Of a DNA stretch of 7,575 nucleotides, positions 1 to 6,028 are shown one piece after another. Below the pieces are notes generated by a model. That model worked only from the letters and a program-made list of their open reading frames with translations, did not search any database and was not told where the DNA came from. Numbering within the stretch: position 1 is the first letter of the stretch; every line of letters starts with the position of its first letter. The translations under genes and the position numbers were made by a program. This DNA comes from Bacillota bacterium (lineage in GTDB: Bacteria > Bacillota > Clostridia > Lachnospirales > Lachnospiraceae): the NCBI GenBank assembly GCA_023398855.1, contig JAEWRS010000122.1, positions 1 through 7,575 on the forward strand. The letters run 5' to 3'.

Positions 1-1205
1 GGCCAGGGGAGGGCTATGCCCGGCAGGTGGCAGCACTTCCCTATGACGTATACAGCCGTAAGGAGGCTTGTCAGGTTACGGCAGCCAACCCTAAGTCGTT
101 TTTAAATATTGACAGGCCTGAAACACAGTTTTCTGATGATGTGGATATCTATGATGACCGCGTATATGAAAAAGCAGGAGAGATGTTAAAAGGCTGGATT
201 AAGGACGGGGTTTTTGAGTCAGATCCGCTGGAAGCCTATTATGTCTATGAACTGACCATGGATGGAAGAACACAGACTGGACTGGTAGCTTGTTCTTCTA
301 TTGATGATTATGTAAACGGAGCAATTAAGAAGCACGAAAATACCAGAGAAGAAAAGGAAGTGGACCGGATCCGCCACGTGGATACCACCAATGCCCAGAC
401 CGGGCCTATTTTCCTGGCCTACCGGTCCAATGAAGAGATCAACGGAATCGTTAATTCTGTAACAGAAGCCAGACCAATATATGACTTTACTGCGGAAGAT
501 GGAATCAGTCACAGGGTTTGGAGGATTCATGATAAAGATACATTATTCCTGATCGAAAAAGCCTTTCTTGGAATTCCGTCCACTTATATTGCAGACGGTC
601 ATCACAGAGCGGCTTCAGCCGTGAAGGTTGGGCTTAAAAGGCGAGAGGAAAATACCGGTTATACGGGAGAAGAACCTTTTAACTATTTCTTATCAGTGCT
701 GTTTCCAGACGACCAGCTGATGATTATGCCTTATAATCGGGTGGTAAAGGACTTAAACGGCCTTTCAGAGGAAGAGTTTCTTCGTAGGGCAAAGCTGTAC
801 TTTGATGTATCCTGTATGGGAACTGATGCCTTTGCTCCTATGGAAAAGGGAACCTTTGGCATGTATCTAAACAGTAAGTGGTACAACCTAAAGGCATTTC
901 ATACCTTAAAAACACCAGATCCAGTAAAAGGCCTTGATGTGTCCATTCTCCAGGATAATCTCCTGGGTCCTGTGTTGGGAATCAAGGATCCGAGAACAGA
1001 CAAAAGAATTGATTTTATCGGAGGGATCCGGGGGCTTAAAGAGCTGGAAAACCGTTGCAGCCAGGATATGGCTGTGGCATTTTCCATGTACCCTACGTCC
1101 ATTGAAGAATTGCTGTCCGTGGCCGATGCAGGGCTATTGATGCCTCCAAAATCAACCTGGTTTGAGCCAAAGCTGCGCAGCGGATTATTTATCCATTTCA
1201 TATAG
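1..1205 (+). CDS. DUF1015 family protein, 5'-truncated by the window edge
   Basis: The reading frame is open from base 3 and ends with TAG at 1203-1205. It already encodes Pro-Gly-Glu-Gly-Tyr-Ala-Arg-Gln before the GTG at 27, so that GTG is probably an internal Val of the family's N-terminal AALPYDVYS motif and only about 10-20 residues are missing. Numbering from that Val, other family hallmarks are NPKSFLNIDRPE (21-32), YIADGHHRAAS (187-197), RIDFIGG (327-333) and the C-terminal LMPPKSTWFEPKLRSG (371-386). The length of about 400 residues is normal for DUF1015. There is no signal peptide or membrane segment in what is visible, so it is probably cytosolic. The function of the family is not established. 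The ADGHHR box resembles the conserved box of the ParB/sulfiredoxin fold, some members of which are nucleotide-using enzymes such as free serine kinases; that link is inference. It is convergent with aguR and has no evident role in agmatine use. Confidence 0.9.
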   Translation, partial: PGEGYARQVAALPYDVYSRKEACQVTAANPKSFLNIDRPETQFSDDVDIYDDRVYEKAGEMLKGWIKDGVFESDPLEAYYVYELTMDGRTQTGLVACSSIDDYVNGAIKKHENTREEKEVDRIRHVDTTNAQTGPIFLAYRSNEEINGIVNSVTEARPIYDFTAEDGISHRVWRIHDKDTLFLIEKAFLGIPSTYIADGHHRAASAVKVGLKRREENTGYTGEEPFNYFLSVLFPDDQLMIMPYNRVVKDLNGLSEEEFLRRAKLYFDVSCMGTDAFAPMEKGTFGMYLNSKWYNLKAFHTLKTPDPVKGLDVSILQDNLLGPVLGIKDPRTDKRIDFIGGIRGLKELENRCSQDMAVAFSMYPTSIEELLSVADAGLLMPPKSTWFEPKLRSGLFIHFI

Positions 1206-1218
1206 CTGACAAAAATGA

Positions 1219-1266
1219 AAACGCCCTTCCCGTCAGGTGAAACCTACGGGGACGGCGTTTCTTTTT
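1219..1266. terminator. Bidirectional hairpin terminator between DUF1015 gene and aguR
   Basis: An outer stem AAACGCC (1219-1225) pairs with GGCGTTT (1254-1260). Inner pairing joins CCCGT (1229-1233) to ACGGG (1246-1250) and AGGT (1235-1238) to ACCT (1242-1245). On the + strand a T-rich run follows (1258-1266), ending the DUF1015 gene 13 bases after its stop. On the - strand the hairpin is followed by the complement of 1211-1221, also T-rich, so it can end aguR as well. The aguR stop codon (1244-1246) and its last codons lie inside the hairpin. Confidence 0.85.
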
Positions 1267-2260
1267 CGTGCGCCTGTTTAAGCTGGTCTTCGCGGTAGAC
1301 ATCATAAACCTCTAAGAGCTGAGAGCGTTTTACGACTTCAGCTTTTTGAAAGATGTTATGGACATGGGTTTTGGCTGTACCCAGGGAAATAAATAAATCA
1401 TCGCTTATTTCCTGGTTTGTTTTGTCCTTTAGAAGAACTCTTAATATCTCTCTTTCCCTTGCAGTCAAATGATAGGCTTCACTAAAATGAAACAAGATAC
1501 TTTCTTCAATATCAGAGGGAAGGTTGCCCCGGGTCTTACTTGTTACTTCCTGTACAATGGTATTGTTCTTTAATAATATTTTCAGGTAATACATCAGATA
1601 GGCGGCAGAAAACAGGGCGTATATAAAATACAGGATATCAGAGGTATAGCTTCGGTTGTTCATATTGATATAATATTTGGAATAAGTATCAAAATGAAAG
1701 ATCACAATGGTATCTTCCACAATGATGAGGATATTTAAGAGAACTGTGATATAAAAAAGTCTTTTACACCATTTAAAGAAAGGATCCTTATATTCATCAG
1801 GGTTCTTTTTTATTATTCTCAGGCATTGTACCCCTAAATAAGCGTTATAAAGCTGACTTGGGAGAAAATAGAGCCAAATTTTCCAGGCACAGTTTTCCAT
1901 GATCGGTACAAACAGCATGAAGGTCACATATACTGCCAGGATTCCAAAATCCCGGTAGGTAATCTTACGGTTCAGCAACCGTTTGAAGATGGTTAAGTAT
2001 CCCAGTGACAGGATCAGATAAATCATGGTCTTATGGGTCGGAACGATCATAAAAATTCTGTTATAAGCTTCTGCAAAATTCCCAAACATCTCTGACGCAA
2101 AAATTACAATTTCATCCACTATAAATGCTCCAAATATAATCCCTGTCCATAACAGGATCTTTTCCTTTCCATTTAAAAAGAGGGAGAATGACATCCACAG
2201 AATACCCGAGTATACCGTGATCAAAATTAGATTGTAAATGAAAGTGATTCCTTTTTCCAT
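1244..2260 (-). CDS. aguR: Membrane-bound LuxR-family regulator of agmatine use (AguR-like)
   Basis: This 338-residue protein has about seven predicted membrane helices (roughly residues 6-28, 36-55, 72-93, 104-120, 125-145, 168-188 and 207-228) followed by a cytosolic LuxR-type helix-turn-helix at about 264-318. The latter shows LTAREREIL, NQEISDDLF and TAKTHVHNIFQKAEV. Positively charged loops at 93-103 and 146-167 and after the last helix fit an N-out topology with the DNA-binding domain inside. AguR of Streptococcus mutans and Lactococcus lactis has this same architecture and activates the agmatine deiminase operon in response to agmatine. The divergent position next to aguCBDA supports the same role here. 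There is no receiver domain, so it would act as a one-component sensor. ATG at 2258-2260 is supported by an AGGAG ribosome site 7 bases upstream. The domain call is certain; the specific name rests on architecture and context. Confidence 0.88.
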   Translation of the reverse strand: MEKGITFIYNLILITVYSGILWMSFSLFLNGKEKILLWTGIIFGAFIVDEIVIFASEMFGNFAEAYNRIFMIVPTHKTMIYLILSLGYLTIFKRLLNRKITYRDFGILAVYVTFMLFVPIMENCAWKIWLYFLPSQLYNAYLGVQCLRIIKKNPDEYKDPFFKWCKRLFYITVLLNILIIVEDTIVIFHFDTYSKYYINMNNRSYTSDILYFIYALFSAAYLMYYLKILLKNNTIVQEVTSKTRGNLPSDIEESILFHFSEAYHLTAREREILRVLLKDKTNQEISDDLFISLGTAKTHVHNIFQKAEVVKRSQLLEVYDVYREDQLKQAHEKETPSP

Positions 2261-2267
2261 AATTTTT

Positions 2268-2272
2268 CTCCT
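2268..2272 (-). promoter_or_regulatory. Ribosome binding site of aguR
   Basis: The - strand reads AGGAG here, 7 bases before the ATG at 2260. It fixes the start of the regulator; the coding frame begins directly with the first membrane helix. Confidence 0.85.
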
Positions 2273-2321
2273 AATGAATCAATAAGACATGCCTTCCTAT
2301 CCAGTTGATTCACAAATTCGA

Positions 2322-2347
2322 GGTTGAAGGCTGGTTCTCTTTCAACC
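2322..2347. repeat. Inverted repeat in the aguR leader
   Basis: GGTTGAA (2322-2328) and TTCAACC (2341-2347) form a perfect 7-bp inverted repeat, extendable by one G-T and one G-C pair, around a short loop. It lies between the likely aguR promoter and the aguR start, so it would be transcribed into the aguR 5' leader. No T-run follows on either strand, so it does not look like a terminator. A protein-binding site or an RNA hairpin affecting aguR expression are both possible. Confidence 0.5.
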
Positions 2348-2386
2348 CGTTTCCTGCATTTGTACATTCTTATACCGTTCTTCATC

Positions 2387-2414
2387 AGTATAACAAATAA
2401 AAAAGTTTTTTCAA
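2387..2414 (-). promoter_or_regulatory. Likely sigma-70-type promoter of aguR
   Basis: Read on the - strand, TTGAAA (2414-2409) is a 5/6 match to the -35 box. TATACT (2392-2387) is a 5/6 match to the -10 box, with a 16-base spacer. Transcription would start near 2380 and give an aguR leader of about 120 bases. This is the best promoter match in the divergent region, as expected for a gene expressed at a basal level without an activator. Confidence 0.6.
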
Positions 2415-2445
2415 TATCTATATTTTATTAGATACCCATATTTTA
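2414..2445 (+). repeat. 18-bp-pitch imperfect direct repeat in the agu control region
   Basis: The 14-mer starting at 2414 (ATATCTATATTTTA) recurs at 2432 (ATACCCATATTTTA) with 12 of 14 bases identical, a step of 18 bp or somewhat under two helical turns. It overlaps the palindrome at 2415-2434. Direct repeats of this size can be activator half-sites, but the sequence is AT-rich and chance similarity is possible. Confidence 0.4.
2415..2434. promoter_or_regulatory. Candidate AguR operator: 20-bp palindrome
   Basis: TATCTA (2415-2420) and TAGATA (2429-2434) are exact inverted arms around 8 bases, giving a 20-bp element. LuxR-type regulators commonly bind 20-bp inverted repeats placed just upstream of, or overlapping, the -35 region. 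This element abuts the predicted -35 box of aguR on one side. On the other side its centre is about 32 bases upstream of the weak candidate -10 of the operon, about where a class II LuxR-type site would sit. The binding role is inference. Confidence 0.35.
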
Positions 2446-2455
2446 GTGAAATATG

Positions 2456-2461
2456 CATAAA
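2456..2461 (+). promoter_or_regulatory. Weak candidate -10 box of the agu operon
   Basis: CATAAA, preceded directly by TG, matches 4 of 6 positions of the -10 consensus. At a normal distance upstream (2433-2438) there is no recognisable -35 box, only TACCCA inside the repeated element. A promoter with a poor -35 is what an activator-dependent operon would show. Transcription would start near 2468. TATAAA at 2500-2505 is an alternative, also without a good -35. Confidence 0.25.
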
Positions 2462-2515
2462 AGTTTAGAAGAGTTTATGTGGATTAAGGTCAAAAGTGAT
2501 ATAAATATCTATCTT

Positions 2516-2533
2516 TGGTTGCATTCTCAACCA
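2516..2533 (+). repeat. Short inverted repeat in the operon leader
   Basis: TGGTTG (2516-2521) and CAACCA (2528-2533) are perfect inverted arms around a 6-base loop. No T-run follows, so it is not a terminator. The GGTT/AACC core and the pyrimidine-rich centre resemble those in the aguR leader repeat (2333-2347). Confidence 0.45.
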
Positions 2534-2597
2534 GTGAGGAAAGTGCTACTTTTAACCTGTGAGGCTGCCCTGGAAAGAGCAGGTCACAATAAACAGC

Positions 2598-2616
2598 AAG
2601 GTATAAAAGGTATAAA
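2598..2616 (+). repeat. Tandem 10-mer beside the aguC ribosome site
   Basis: AAGGTATAAA occurs at 2598-2607 and again at 2607-2616, sharing one base, and runs directly into AGGAGG. The first copy carries a weak AAGG that could be a second ribosome contact. It may be no more than a local duplication. Confidence 0.4.
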
Positions 2617-2621
2617 GGAGG
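2615..2621 (+). promoter_or_regulatory. Ribosome binding site that fixes the aguC start
   Basis: AAGGAGG is a near-perfect ribosome site 8 bases before the ATG at 2630. It selects that ATG over the upstream in-frame ATG at 2453, which has no such site. Confidence 0.92.
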
Positions 2622-2629
2622 TTATACTG

Positions 2630-3574
2630 ATGGCAGAAAAAATAGTTCTTGCCTTAGGCGGAAATGCACTGCAGTCCGGAAAGGGAGAAGCAACAGCTGA
2701 GGCACAGCTTGAAATCGTTCATAAGACCTGCGGGTATATAGCAGAATTAAATGAACGAGGATATGAGATGGCCATAGTGCATGGGAACGGACCTCAGGTA
2801 GGAAGGATTTTGCTTGCATCTGAAACTGCAAAAGATGTCACACCGCCGATGCCGTTTGACGTATGCGGTGCAATGTCCCAGGGTTATATCGGATATCATT
2901 TGCAGCAGGGTCTGAAATATGCACTGAATAAGAGAAATCAGAACTTTCCTGTTGTCACCATTGCTACTCAGGTGGTTGTAGATGAACATGATCCGGCTTT
3001 TCATAATCCTACCAAGCCCATCGGGCCCTTTTATTCAGAAAAAGAGGCTCGCGCTCTGGAAGCAGAAAAGGGCTATATTATGAAAGAAGATGCCGGCCGG
3101 GGATACCGCAGAGTAGTAGCATCTCCAATTCCAAAAAAAATTGTGGAGATAGATGCAGTAAAAGAGTTATGGCCAAAGGCAATTGTAATTACCTGTGGCG
3201 GTGGAGGAATTCCGGTAATAGAAGACCCAACCGGTGCACTTAAAGGAACAGCAGCAGTAATTGATAAGGATTTTGCAGCAGAGCTTCTGGCAGAACAGGT
3301 TGAGGCAGATATCCTGGTGATTTTGACGGAAGTGGAAAAGGTGGCAATCAATTATAATAAACCGGATCAAAAGGATCTGGATCATCTCAGTCTTATGGAA
3401 GCTAACCGGTATTGTGAGGAAGGGCAGTTTGCTCCGGGAAGTATGCTTCCAAAGGTTCAGGCAGCCATGAAGTTTGTGCGGTCTAATCCATCAAAAAGGG
3501 CAGTTATCACCTCTCTTGACAATGCGGTAGAAGCGCTGGATGGGAAGACAGGAACCATATTCACATTTAACTAG
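2630..3574 (+). CDS. aguC: Carbamate kinase of the agmatine deiminase pathway
   Basis: This cytosolic enzyme transfers phosphate from carbamoyl phosphate to ADP, giving ATP and carbamate, which decays to ammonia and CO2. It is the energy-yielding last step of the pathway. The 314-residue product has the usual carbamate kinase length and motifs: ALGGNAL (8-14), HGNGPQVG (51-58), KPIGPFY (129-135), ITCGGGGIPV (187-196), DKDFAAELLA (213-222), the nucleotide-site stretch ILTEVEKVAINYNKPDQ (about 230-246) and PGSMLPKVQAA (269-279). The ATG at 2630 follows AAGGAGG and begins the conserved core; the longer in-frame opening is leader. It is the first gene of the operon and ends 34 bases before aguB. 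Carbamate kinases also serve arginine deiminase operons (arcC), and sequence alone does not separate the two; the name comes from its neighbours. Confidence 0.95.
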   Translation: MAEKIVLALGGNALQSGKGEATAEAQLEIVHKTCGYIAELNERGYEMAIVHGNGPQVGRILLASETAKDVTPPMPFDVCGAMSQGYIGYHLQQGLKYALNKRNQNFPVVTIATQVVVDEHDPAFHNPTKPIGPFYSEKEARALEAEKGYIMKEDAGRGYRRVVASPIPKKIVEIDAVKELWPKAIVITCGGGGIPVIEDPTGALKGTAAVIDKDFAAELLAEQVEADILVILTEVEKVAINYNKPDQKDLDHLSLMEANRYCEEGQFAPGSMLPKVQAAMKFVRSNPSKRAVITSLDNAVEALDGKTGTIFTFN

Positions 3575-3608
3575 TAACCAATAAAAAATTATATATGGTG
3601 CCTTTACT

Positions 3609-4637
3609 ATGAAAGCAAACGGAATTACACATTTTATTGACACCAACGATTTTACGAAGGAGCAGTTATTAGACATCATTGAACTGTCTCTGGCAATTAA
3701 AAAAAGCATTAAGGCCGGCTATAATCCTCCTTTGTTAGAGGGTAAGACACTTGGAATGATTTTTCAGCAGTCCTCAACAAGAACCCGCGTTTCCTTTGAA
3801 ACAGCAATGGAACAGCTTGGAGGACATGCCCAGTATTTAGGACCTGGTATGATTCAGCTTGGCGGACATGAAACCATTGGTGATACAGGAAGAGTGCTTT
3901 CTCAGCTGATTGATGTGGTAATGGCCAGGGTGGTTGAACACAACTCAGTAGTAGAATTAGCAAAAGCCTGTACCATTCCGGTACTCAACGGAATGAGCGA
4001 TTACAATCATCCAACCCAGGAAATAGGAGATCTCTGTACAATTGTCGAACATCTTCCAAGAGGTAAAAAGCTGGAAGACTGCAAGGTTGTTTTTGTAGGC
4101 GACGGAACACAGGTATGCGCTTCCCTTGGATTTATCACCACAAAATTAGGTATGCATTTTGTTCATTATGGACCAAAGAACAATCAGCTTTTAGAAGAGC
4201 ATAAAAATATTATGGAAGAAAACTGCAGGATATCCGGGGGCACATGGGAAGTAACCGATAACCGTGACAGCGTAAAGGGAGCAGATTTTATTTATACAGA
4301 CGTATGGTACGGATTGTATGAAAATGAGACTCCCAAGGAAGAGCGGGTTGCTACCTTTAAAGATTACCAGGTAAACAGAGATTTAATGTCTCTTGGAAAC
4401 ATCGGCTGCAAATTCATGCATTGCCTGCCTGCTACCAGAGGGGAAGATGTGACCGATGAGGTTATTGACAGCGACAGCTCCATTGCATTCTTAGAGGCAG
4501 GAAACCGCTTGACAGCAATGAGAGGCCTGCTTGTTTATCTGACACAGTACCAAAGAGAGCAGGCACCAAGCCCGCTTCAGATTGCTGTAGCTAAGGAACA
4601 GTTGGAAAAATTCATGGATGATAGAAATATCAGGTAG
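3609..4637 (+). CDS. aguB: Putrescine carbamoyltransferase
   Basis: It converts N-carbamoylputrescine and phosphate into putrescine and carbamoyl phosphate in the cytosol. The 342-residue protein has the transcarbamylase carbamoyl-phosphate motif SSTRTR (55-60), HPTQ (134-137) and DVWYGLYE (231-238). Its substrate-side motif is HCLPATRGE (271-279). Ornithine carbamoyltransferases instead have HCLPAFH there, so the ATRGE form and the YGLYE segment point to putrescine as substrate. A C-terminal helix (about 325-339, [13 protein letters not shown]) matches the extra helix that in Enterococcus putrescine carbamoyltransferase packs on the neighbouring subunit of the trimer. ATG at 3609 has only a weak ribosome site (GGTG at 3597-3600, 8 bases away), much poorer than the other genes here, but no better start exists and the N-terminus aligns well from memory. 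It lies 34 bases after aguC and 10 before aguD. Confidence 0.95.
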   Translation: MKANGITHFIDTNDFTKEQLLDIIELSLAIKKSIKAGYNPPLLEGKTLGMIFQQSSTRTRVSFETAMEQLGGHAQYLGPGMIQLGGHETIGDTGRVLSQLIDVVMARVVEHNSVVELAKACTIPVLNGMSDYNHPTQEIGDLCTIVEHLPRGKKLEDCKVVFVGDGTQVCASLGFITTKLGMHFVHYGPKNNQLLEEHKNIMEENCRISGGTWEVTDNRDSVKGADFIYTDVWYGLYENETPKEERVATFKDYQVNRDLMSLGNIGCKFMHCLPATRGEDVTDEVIDSDSSIAFLEAGNRLTAMRGLLVYLTQYQREQAPSPLQIAVAKEQLEKFMDDRNIR

Positions 4638-4641
4638 GGGG
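4636..4641 (+). promoter_or_regulatory. Ribosome binding site that decides the aguD start
   Basis: AGGGGG overlaps the aguB stop codon. It lies 6 bases before the ATG at 4648 and only 3 before the adjacent ATG at 4645, so 4648 is the better start. The overlap suggests aguD translation is coupled to aguB. Confidence 0.65.
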
Positions 4642-4647
4642 AAAATG

Positions 4648-6006
4648 ATGTCTGATGCGCCAAAGAAGAAGTTTCGGTTAATCGATGCCATAATGACGGT
4701 AATATGCGTTGTATTTGTGGCAGAAGCGGCAAGTCCGGTGGCGGCAATTGGTAATTCCCAGTATTTCTGGTGGATTTTCCTCTTAATTTCATTTTTGTTG
4801 CCATATGGCTTAATATCCTCAGAATTGGGGACAACCTATGAGGGTGACGGTGGACTATATGATTGGGTGTCAAAGGCCTTTGGTAAAAAATGGGGAGGAA
4901 GGGTGTCCTGGTACTACTGGATCAACTTTCCGCTTTGGATGGCTTCTTTGGCGCTTATGTTCCCTGAGGTTATTAATCTTTTATCAGGAGGGGAACTGGG
5001 ATTTTTACCATCCCTGATTATTGAGCTTTCGTTTGTATGGATTATTGTTTTTATCAGTTTCTTTTCCGTTTGTGACAGTTCCTGGATATTAAACGGTGCT
5101 GCAGCTATTAAGATTATTATAGCAGTGATCCTGGGCTGCCTTGGTGTCTATGGTGCAGTGACTCATGGAGTAGCAAATGAATATACATTGGCCTCCTTAA
5201 TTCCAGACTTTAATTTAAACAGCTTGTCCTATATATCGGTTATATTATTTAACTGCCTTGGATTTGAAGTTGTCTGCACTTTTGCTAATGATATGGAGAA
5301 TCCCAAAAAGCAGATCCCCCAGGCCATTGTTGCCGGCGGGCTTGTCATTGCTGCTATCTATGTCTTTATGGCATTTGGAATTGGTGTTGCAATTCCGGCA
5401 GACCAGATCAGTACAAGTACCGGGCTGATTGCAAGTGTCCAGCTTCTGACCGGCAGTACCAGAGGAATCATTGTAATCATAGTTGCCATTGGTTTCCTGC
5501 TTACTCTTTTCGGAAATATGGTTTCCTGGTCACTGGGGGTAAATAATGTAGCGGCTTATTCGGCAGAAAATGGGGACATGCCAGCAGTATTTAAGATCAG
5601 AAGCAAGAAGAATGATATGCCCATTGGGGCTGCCATCATGAATGGAATAGTAGCCAGCACGGTATTGATTATTGCTCCATTTATACCGAATCAGGATTTG
5701 TTCTGGTGCTTCTTTGCACTGAATCTGGTTATGTTTTTGCTTTCTTATATTCCTGTATTTCCGGCCTTCTTAAGGCTCAGAGAAATTGATCCGGATACAG
5801 AACGGCCTTTTAAGGTTCCAGGAAGCAAAGGGTTCTTAAGGGTTCTGGCCTTTGTTCCAATGACCCTGATTATCATTGCACTGATCTTTACAGCAGTTCC
5901 GTTAAGCTTTGATCCGGATTCCCTGGCGGGTGTCCTTCCCATCACCATCGGAGCTGTAATATTTATTATACTTGGTGAGTTGATAGTAAACAGAAAACGA
6001 GATTAA
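4648..6006 (+). CDS. aguD: Agmatine/putrescine antiporter, APC family
   Basis: This 452-residue membrane protein of the amino acid-polyamine-organocation family has about 12 hydrophobic helices. It would import agmatine and export the putrescine made by AguA and AguB. Visible family marks are the broken first helix with AEAASPVAAIG (25-35), EGDGGLYDWV (65-74) after helix 2, and the sixth-helix stretch FNCLGFEVVCTFANDMENPKK (201-221), the usual place of the APC substrate and gating residues. Glu207 sits where AdiC, the arginine/agmatine antiporter, has a key glutamate. PFKVPG (387-392) precedes the last two helices. In-frame ATGs exist at 4618, inside aguB, and at 4645; 4648 has the best ribosome-site spacing. 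It is 10 bases after aguB and 22 before aguA. Substrate assignment rests on the operon, since APC transporters are hard to tell apart by sequence. Confidence 0.9.
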   Translation: MSDAPKKKFRLIDAIMTVICVVFVAEAASPVAAIGNSQYFWWIFLLISFLLPYGLISSELGTTYEGDGGLYDWVSKAFGKKWGGRVSWYYWINFPLWMASLALMFPEVINLLSGGELGFLPSLIIELSFVWIIVFISFFSVCDSSWILNGAAAIKIIIAVILGCLGVYGAVTHGVANEYTLASLIPDFNLNSLSYISVILFNCLGFEVVCTFANDMENPKKQIPQAIVAGGLVIAAIYVFMAFGIGVAIPADQISTSTGLIASVQLLTGSTRGIIVIIVAIGFLLTLFGNMVSWSLGVNNVAAYSAENGDMPAVFKIRSKKNDMPIGAAIMNGIVASTVLIIAPFIPNQDLFWCFFALNLVMFLLSYIPVFPAFLRLREIDPDTERPFKVPGSKGFLRVLAFVPMTLIIIALIFTAVPLSFDPDSLAGVLPITIGAVIFIILGELIVNRKRD

Positions 6007-6028
6007 TAAGAAAGAGAAGGGATAAATT

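Larger units (their letters stand above)
2462..2629 (+). other. Untranslated leader of the agu operon
   Basis: About 160 bases lie between the candidate promoter and the carbamate kinase start. The leader holds a short hairpin (2516-2533), a weak 5-bp inverted repeat (2555-2559 with 2580-2584) and a tandem 10-mer next to the ribosome site. The frame of aguC is open back through this stretch to an ATG at 2453. That ATG has no ribosome site, and the extra 59 residues are not part of carbamate kinases. I recognise no known riboswitch, T-box or attenuator. Confidence 0.5.

Noticed and set aside
219..530. Antisense open frame inside the DUF1015 gene; similar ones lie at 899-1201, 2747-3004, 3073-3351, 4577-4873 and 6821-7180
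   Set aside because: These mirror strongly conserved genes on the other strand, have no convincing ribosome sites and show no recognisable family.
1215..1235. Catabolite-repression (cre-like) site suggested by TGAAAACG
   Set aside because: The second half does not match the palindromic consensus, and the sequence is explained by the terminator stem. No convincing cre site was seen in the agu control region.
2453..2629. N-terminal extension of carbamate kinase, or a leader peptide, from the ATG at 2453
   Set aside because: There is no ribosome site at 2453, the extra 59 residues do not belong to carbamate kinases, and AAGGAGG precedes the ATG at 2630. The frame happens to be open.
3560..3597. 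Internal promoter before aguB (TTCACA and TATATA)
   Set aside because: The spacer between the two boxes is about 24 bases, far outside the usual 16-18.
4618..4647. Earlier starts of aguD at 4618 or 4645
   Set aside because: The ATG at 4618 lies inside aguB without a ribosome site, and the one at 4645 is only 3 bases from AGGGGG. 4648 has normal spacing and gives a family-like N-terminus.
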